64,000 nt of DNA from Sphingopyxis sp. 113P3 (lineage in GTDB: Bacteria > Pseudomonadota > Alphaproteobacteria > Sphingomonadales > Sphingomonadaceae), in contig NZ_CP009452.1 in NCBI RefSeq assembly GCF_001278035.1, forward strand, positions 963,501 through 1,027,500. The letters run 5' to 3'. This document shows, piece after piece, positions 59,905 to 64,000 of this stretch. The notes under the pieces were generated by a model. It saw only the letters and a list, made by a program, of their open reading frames with translations, did no database searches and was not told the origin of the DNA. The stretch's first letter is position 1. Each line of letters starts with the position of its first letter. A program made the translations under genes and the position numbers.

Positions 59905-60674
59905 CTAGGCCGTGGACTCATAAGCGTTGATCCAGAGGCGTGCTGAGAAGAGCTTGATGGCGGCGAGGAAGTTGTCGGCTCGCTTGTCGTATCGGGTGGC
60001 CAAGCCTCTGGCGTGTTTGAGTTTTCCGAAGAAGCGTTCGATCAGGTTGCGATATCGGTAGAGGAAGGTGCTGAACACAAAGCCCTGCCTGCGATTGCGC
60101 TTGGCGGGAATGTTGGCGAAGCCGCCTTGTGCTGTGATCCGCGCGCGGATGGCGTCGCTGTCATAGGCCTTGTCGGCGAGGAAGGTGCTGCCTTCCGGCA
60201 CGGCGCCGAGCAGCGGATCAGCTTGTTTGCAATCGCTCGCCTGTCCTTCGGACAAGTGCAGCTGGATCGGCAGGCCTCGTCCATCAACCAGTGCGTGGAT
60301 CTTGGTCGTCAAACCGCCGCGGGAACGTCCCATGCAGCGATTTGGGTCCCCCTTTTTAAGGTCGCACCGTGCTGGTGGACCCGGATGGAGGAACTGTCGA
60401 TCATCACCAACTCGCCGTCGAAGGCATGGGAAACTGCCGTCAGCAGCCGATCCCACACACCGGCTTTGCGCCAGCGCACGAAGCGATTGTAGCAGGTGGT
60501 GTGTGGACCATAGCGTTCCGGAATATCCGCCCAGGGGCTGCCTGTGCGGAACCGCCACAATATCCCGTTGATCACCCGGCGATCATCCACACGTGGCACG
60601 CCCCGCGGCTTGTTCGGAAGCAGCGGCTCGATCACAGACCATTCGAAATCTGTCAGCTCAAAACGGCGACGCAT
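59905..60674 (-). CDS. IS5-family (IS427-like) transposase in two frames
   Basis: Frame 1 from ATG 60674 (MRRRFELTDFEWSVIEPLLP, DDRRVINGILWRFRTGSPWADIPERYG, MIDSSSIRVHQHG) carries the first catalytic Asp. Frame 2 continues GRSRGGLTTKIHALVDGRG ... LADKAYDSDAIR ... RNLIERFFGKLKHARGLATRYDK with the second Asp and the Glu. The joint is an A5G5 run at 60348-60357 where a -1 slip links CTT AAA AAG GGG. The stop codon TAG at 59905-59907 is supplied by the target duplication. Confidence 0.82.
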
Positions 60675-60746
60675 CTCCAAGACTCCTTTCCCGAGCCTTG
60701 AATCAATCACTGCCGCCTCGCGCAACTCAGTTTATGAGTTTACCGC
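59909..60746 (-). mobile_element. 838-bp IS5-family insertion sequence with CTAG duplication
   Basis: The ends read inward as GCCGTGGACTCATAAGC (left) and GCGGTAAACTCATAAAC (right), imperfect terminal inverted repeats. CTAG at 59905-59908 and at 60747-60750 is the target duplication, fitting the YTAR target of this family. Everything between is the two-frame transposase and short ends. The clean ends and intact duplication indicate a recent insertion. Confidence 0.9.
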
Positions 60747-63449
60747 CTAGCCGAGAAGCCGCCCTTCGCCCAGCCGAGCCGACCGCGCAAACGCCATTTG
60801 ACCGGGCTGGCGTAAAGGCCGACGAAGTCGCTCGTCGCCGATCCCGGCGAGAGCTGCTTCACGATCGAAAAGATATGTGTCCCGCTGACGCCTAGGTCGA
60901 GCGTACCGCCCGCAACCTCGGGCGCGAGGCCGATGTCAAAGTCGATCCCCTTCTGATGTTCGCGCGCGAGATTGCGCGTCCGCCCGTCCAGGATCGCCGC
61001 AACCTCTGCCGCTGCGATGTTGATCGGATTGCTGAAAGTCGGTTGATCGTAATAATATTGGACCAAGTCGAGCGGCGGACGATCGGTGACCACCCCGCCG
61101 AACGTTGCACGGTCAGTGAGGAACCGAAAATAGTCCTCGGCGAGCGTTCCGATGCGGTCTCGATAATCGACGTCGAAATAGGTGACCGACGCCTTCAACC
61201 CAGACATCGACAGTGGAGTGATATCGAAACCTGCGGTCCAGCTCTTCGCTTTCTCCGGCTGGATGTTCGGTGCATAGCCGAACAGCGCGAGCACATTTGT
61301 CTCGCCCGTGGGCGACGCGGGGTCCGGAACCGAGAGCGTGGAATAGACCGAAACCGCCGGACCGACCAGCTCGTCGAATTGCGGTGCGCGAAATGAGGTG
61401 CCGTAGGAGCCGCGGAACGCGAGCCCTTCGAGGGGTTCCCAGCGTGCGCTGAACTTGGGGTTCTCGGTGCGGCCGAACTGATTATAATCCTCAATGCGCC
61501 CCGCGACCGTCAGGTCGAGCCTGCGGAGGCCGGGGCGCGCATTGTCCGCGCCGAAGAGCGGGAGCAGCATCTCGGCGTAGATCGAACGGACGTGCCGCGG
61601 CCCTGGAAAGCCTGGGTAGGGACCGGCGACCGGCGTAAGGGTGTTGGAATCGAGGATTCGGTAATAGTCAAAAGCCTCGCGCCGATATTCCGCGCCGACA
61701 GCCAGCCGTACGTCGCCGGCCGGCAGGCGGAAGAGCGGCCCGTCGCCGCGAAGCGCCGCCGACCAGGTCTTGAAATCGTCGATCGTCGTGATGCTCCCGC
61801 GGATGTAGTCGATCGTCGTTGGGTTATTGGCCGTGCCGTCGCCGAAGACATTGAACGCGGTCGCAGGATCGGTGTCGGCGAGCGCCAGCGCGAGGCGCGC
61901 ACTGTTGACGATATTGCGCGTTCTGGCTTTACCCTTCTGGACACCGTGGCTGCCGCCCAGTTGGACACGCCAGCCGTCCAACGCCATTTCGAGACCAGCC
62001 GAGGTCGAGATCGCGCGAACCCGGCCATCATCGATCTGGGGGCCGATATCATTCACAAAACTGTAGAGGACCTGCACCGGCTCTCCGGTGCCTATCGGAT
62101 CGACGTAAAAAGGGTTGGTGACTGGCACACGCGCTGTACGGAACGAAGTCACATTGCCATCGCGGCGAAATTTGCGCTGCGCCCCCAGCAGATTGGCGCG
62201 AAAGGTAAGGTTGTCGGTCAGCTCGAATTCGGCTGCCGAATAGAGGCTGTGGACGCGCTGACGTGGAAGAAGATCGCTGTCGACGCGGTTATCCCGTAGG
62301 TTCTGGACTCCGGATAGGAGCTCGCCTGGGGTTAGATCGCGCCCGTCCTGGTTTGCAGGGATGCCGAAGATCCGGCCATCCGCGGCAAGAATCGTACCCG
62401 GGTTCGCATAGATCGAGCGATAGTCGGGGCCGCCCAGCAGTCGTAGATCCTCGCGCGCGAAAGCGCGTTCAGAGGCCCTGAGCGCGCCGCGGTTTGAAAA
62501 TTGATAGGCGAGCACGAACCGGCCCCGGTCCCACGTCTTGCCGACGATCTGGCTGAACTGGACGTGGGTCATGTCGCCATCAGCCGTGCCGATGCGAAGC
62601 ATCGTCTCAGCCCCCTCGAAGCGATTGCGGAGCCGGACGTTGACGACGCCGGCGACGGCGTCCGCTCCGTAGATCGCCGACGCGCCGTCCGTCAGTATCT
62701 CGATCCGCTCGACCGCGCTCATCGGGAGCAACGAAATATCGGCGAGCACGCCTCCAGTGCCGCCGAGCGCCGGACGTGCGCCGTCAATCAGCACCAACGT
62801 CGAGTTGGTCCCGAGCCCGCGGAGATTGATGCTCGATCCGAGCGTCGCATCATTGCCTGTGCCATTTCGCGTGGTCACGCCGGTAGTGGTCTCGTTGGAG
62901 CCACCCATGAATGCTTGGGGGAGCGACTGGAGCAATTGCTGGACCGTAGCGTAACCGCTCTTCTCGATTGCTGCCCGATCGAGTGTGACTACGGGCGAGC
63001 CAACCGGTCCCGCGCCGCGAATGCGGGATCCAGTGACGACAATGGTTTCGCTCCCTGTGTTTGCAGGTACTCCAAGGGGCGCAGGGTCGTTTTCAAGTTG
63101 CAGCACCCAGCTGTCCACGACGTGCTCGGCGACGAGCCCAGTCCTGGCGAGTAGGCGCGCGAGGGCCTCGTCGGGTGAGAGGCGGCCGTGGACGGCGCTG
63201 CTGCGCCGTCCCTCAAGGAGTTGCGAGGCGGCGATCACGTCGCGCCCTGTGGCTTCGGAGTAAGCGCGCAGCGCGTCGGCGAGCCGCTGCGCCGGGATAT
63301 TAAATTGGGTCTCAGCGGTCTGCGCTCTCGCGGTGGGGGCGCTGAGCGCGAGGCAGCTGCCGGTCGCCAGCAGAGCGGCCATAACAATAGGTTTCATCCA
63401 TCCCTCCCTTGCAGCCATGTATTGGCTGTTCGGGAGGCTCGATGCCGCG

Positions 63450-63465
63450 GGGGGCGTTCACCCCC
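63450..63465 (-). other. GC hairpin between fecR and receptor 2
   Basis: GGGGG and CCCCC (63461-63465) surround the loop CGTTCA. Counterpart of 57333-57349; the position 8-23 nt after the fecR stop and about 53 nt before the receptor ATG is conserved in both copies. Confidence 0.45.
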
Positions 63466-63472
63466 TTAAATT

Positions 63473-64000
63473 TTATGGGCGGGCGAGGACCAGGCCGTCA
63501 GGACGCGAAATGACCACAAGGCCGAGCGCTGCTGCAAGCTTGCGTGCGAGCGCTTGACCGCCGTCGATCTCGAAACGGCCGGTCACCAAAAGATCTGCGA
63601 GTGCTGGGTCGGCAAGAGCAATTTTTTGGCTGTTCACCGCGTTGGCGCTCGTAAGAATGGTCCCGAGCCTTGTCCTGTCGGCAGCGATCTTTCGGGCGAC
63701 GACGGGGCTTGGTGCCGTGGCCACGCGCTTCGGCCCCTCACGGCTCACTTCGGCGCTCTCGCCCGGTGCGAGCCGCAGTGCACGGGCGTCACCCGCTTTC
63801 GCCGCGACCTCGACCGAGCCCGTGATGAGATGGATGCGCGGTGCTGTGCCTAAAAGGTCGACCTCGAAGATAGTGCCGAGCGCCGTTGTCACAGACCGTC
63901 CCGCGACTACCCGAAAAGGGCGGCTCGCATCATGCGCCACGGTAAAGAGCGCGTGGCCGCCACTCAGGGTCACGATCCGCTCATCGGAGGTAAAGTGGGT
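63473..64000 (-). CDS. FecR-type anti-sigma factor, partial at the window edge
   Basis: The C-terminal ~175 residues of a FecR protein: SDERIVTLSGGHALFTVAHDASRPFRVVAGRSVTTALGTIFEVDL is the FecR domain, and the end is GRFEIDGGQALARKLAAALGLVVISRPDGLVLARP. The frame stays open to position 64000, so the N-terminal cytoplasmic and membrane parts are outside. FecR proteins relay the signal of an STN-containing receptor to an ECF sigma factor. The receptor gene lies 75 nt downstream, so a sigma factor gene is expected just beyond the right edge. Confidence 0.88.
   Translation of the reverse strand, partial: THFTSDERIVTLSGGHALFTVAHDASRPFRVVAGRSVTTALGTIFEVDLLGTAPRIHLITGSVEVAAKAGDARALRLAPGESAEVSREGPKRVATAPSPVVARKIAADRTRLGTILTSANAVNSQKIALADPALADLLVTGRFEIDGGQALARKLAAALGLVVISRPDGLVLARP

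Larger units (their letters stand above)
59619..63397 (-). pseudogene. TonB receptor with STN domain, copy 2, split by an IS
   Basis: Residues from 63397 (MKPIVMAALLATGSCLALSA) to GRLGWAKGGFSA (about 60751) and from SAFVNYTDGYTNQI (59908) to QAVIRW (59619) are the two parts of one receptor, paralogous to 54374-57280. It carries the same STN domain, the box IVVTGSRIRG and the plug MEILTDGASAIYGADAVAGVV-type segment. An IS5-family element sits after codon ~880. Deleting the element and one CTAG copy restores GGC TTC TCG GCT AGT GCA TTC in frame, so only the insertion destroys it. Confidence 0.88.

Noticed and set aside
1..64000. CRISPR arrays, rRNA genes and complete tRNA genes
   Set aside because: No regularly spaced direct repeats, no rRNA sequence, and only a 3' tRNA-Met fragment at 8868-8915 were seen.

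Overview
The GC-rich sequence, its many TonB-dependent receptors, the tandem PepSY/receptor locus, the luxR-luxI-phytanoyl dioxygenase set and a proteobacterial lasso-peptide locus with isopeptidase and receptor suggest a Sphingomonadaceae chromosome (Sphingopyxis/Novosphingobium-like). The genus is an inference from gene content, not a match to a known genome.

Layout. (1) 1-8915 is the integrase-proximal end of a prophage or phage-like island. A sigma70-type promoter sits on two operator-like inverted repeats (117-169) and drives about 20 mostly overlapping rightward genes: ERF annealing protein, SSB, HNH protein, NinB, DUF1643 and many small unknowns. They end in a tyrosine integrase, followed by a 3' fragment of tRNA-Met(CAU) that marks the attachment site. 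(2) 9322-17177 is a leftward block of secreted proteins, three with Sel1-like repeats and two of unknown family, behind a LuxR-type regulator. (3) 17447-25814 is a mobile-element graveyard: IS21 remnant, IS1595 remnant, two truncated recombinase heads, four IS110 transposases, one frameshifted IS5 element and a Phd/PIN toxin-antitoxin pair. (4) 25974-33506 is a leftward catabolic-looking set: tandem TetR regulator, TonB receptor, saccharopine-dehydrogenase-like reductase, aldehyde dehydrogenase, SDR. (5) 33975-46578 holds mixed genes: excalibur protein, diguanylate cyclase, a decayed flavin monooxygenase, a siderophore receptor operon with a Fur-like operator, rlmJ, a DJ-1/PfpI protein, a lipoprotein, and a PRISE-type reductase divergent from a LysR regulator.

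(6) 46904-64000 is the most interesting region. A complete acyl-homoserine-lactone circuit (LuxR, LuxI) runs straight into a phytanoyl-CoA-dioxygenase-like enzyme, a GntR regulator and a lasso-peptide cluster: a 39-residue precursor (49977-50096), an A-B hairpin, the B leader peptidase and the C cyclase. The convergent strand carries an isopeptidase and a TonB receptor with an STN signalling domain. A second isopeptidase-receptor-FecR set follows. Between the two sets lie the last ~58 codons of a second cyclase and the frameshifted tail of a second fecR. The locus is therefore best explained as a tandem duplication of a whole lasso cluster, later collapsed by one deletion from inside fecR to inside the second cyclase. 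The second receptor is also split by an IS5-family element whose removal restores the reading frame exactly.

Working model (inference): cell density, sensed through LuxR/LuxI, may influence lasso-peptide production. The peptide would be re-imported through the STN receptor, which would signal through FecR to a sigma factor beyond the right edge, and then be linearised by the isopeptidase.
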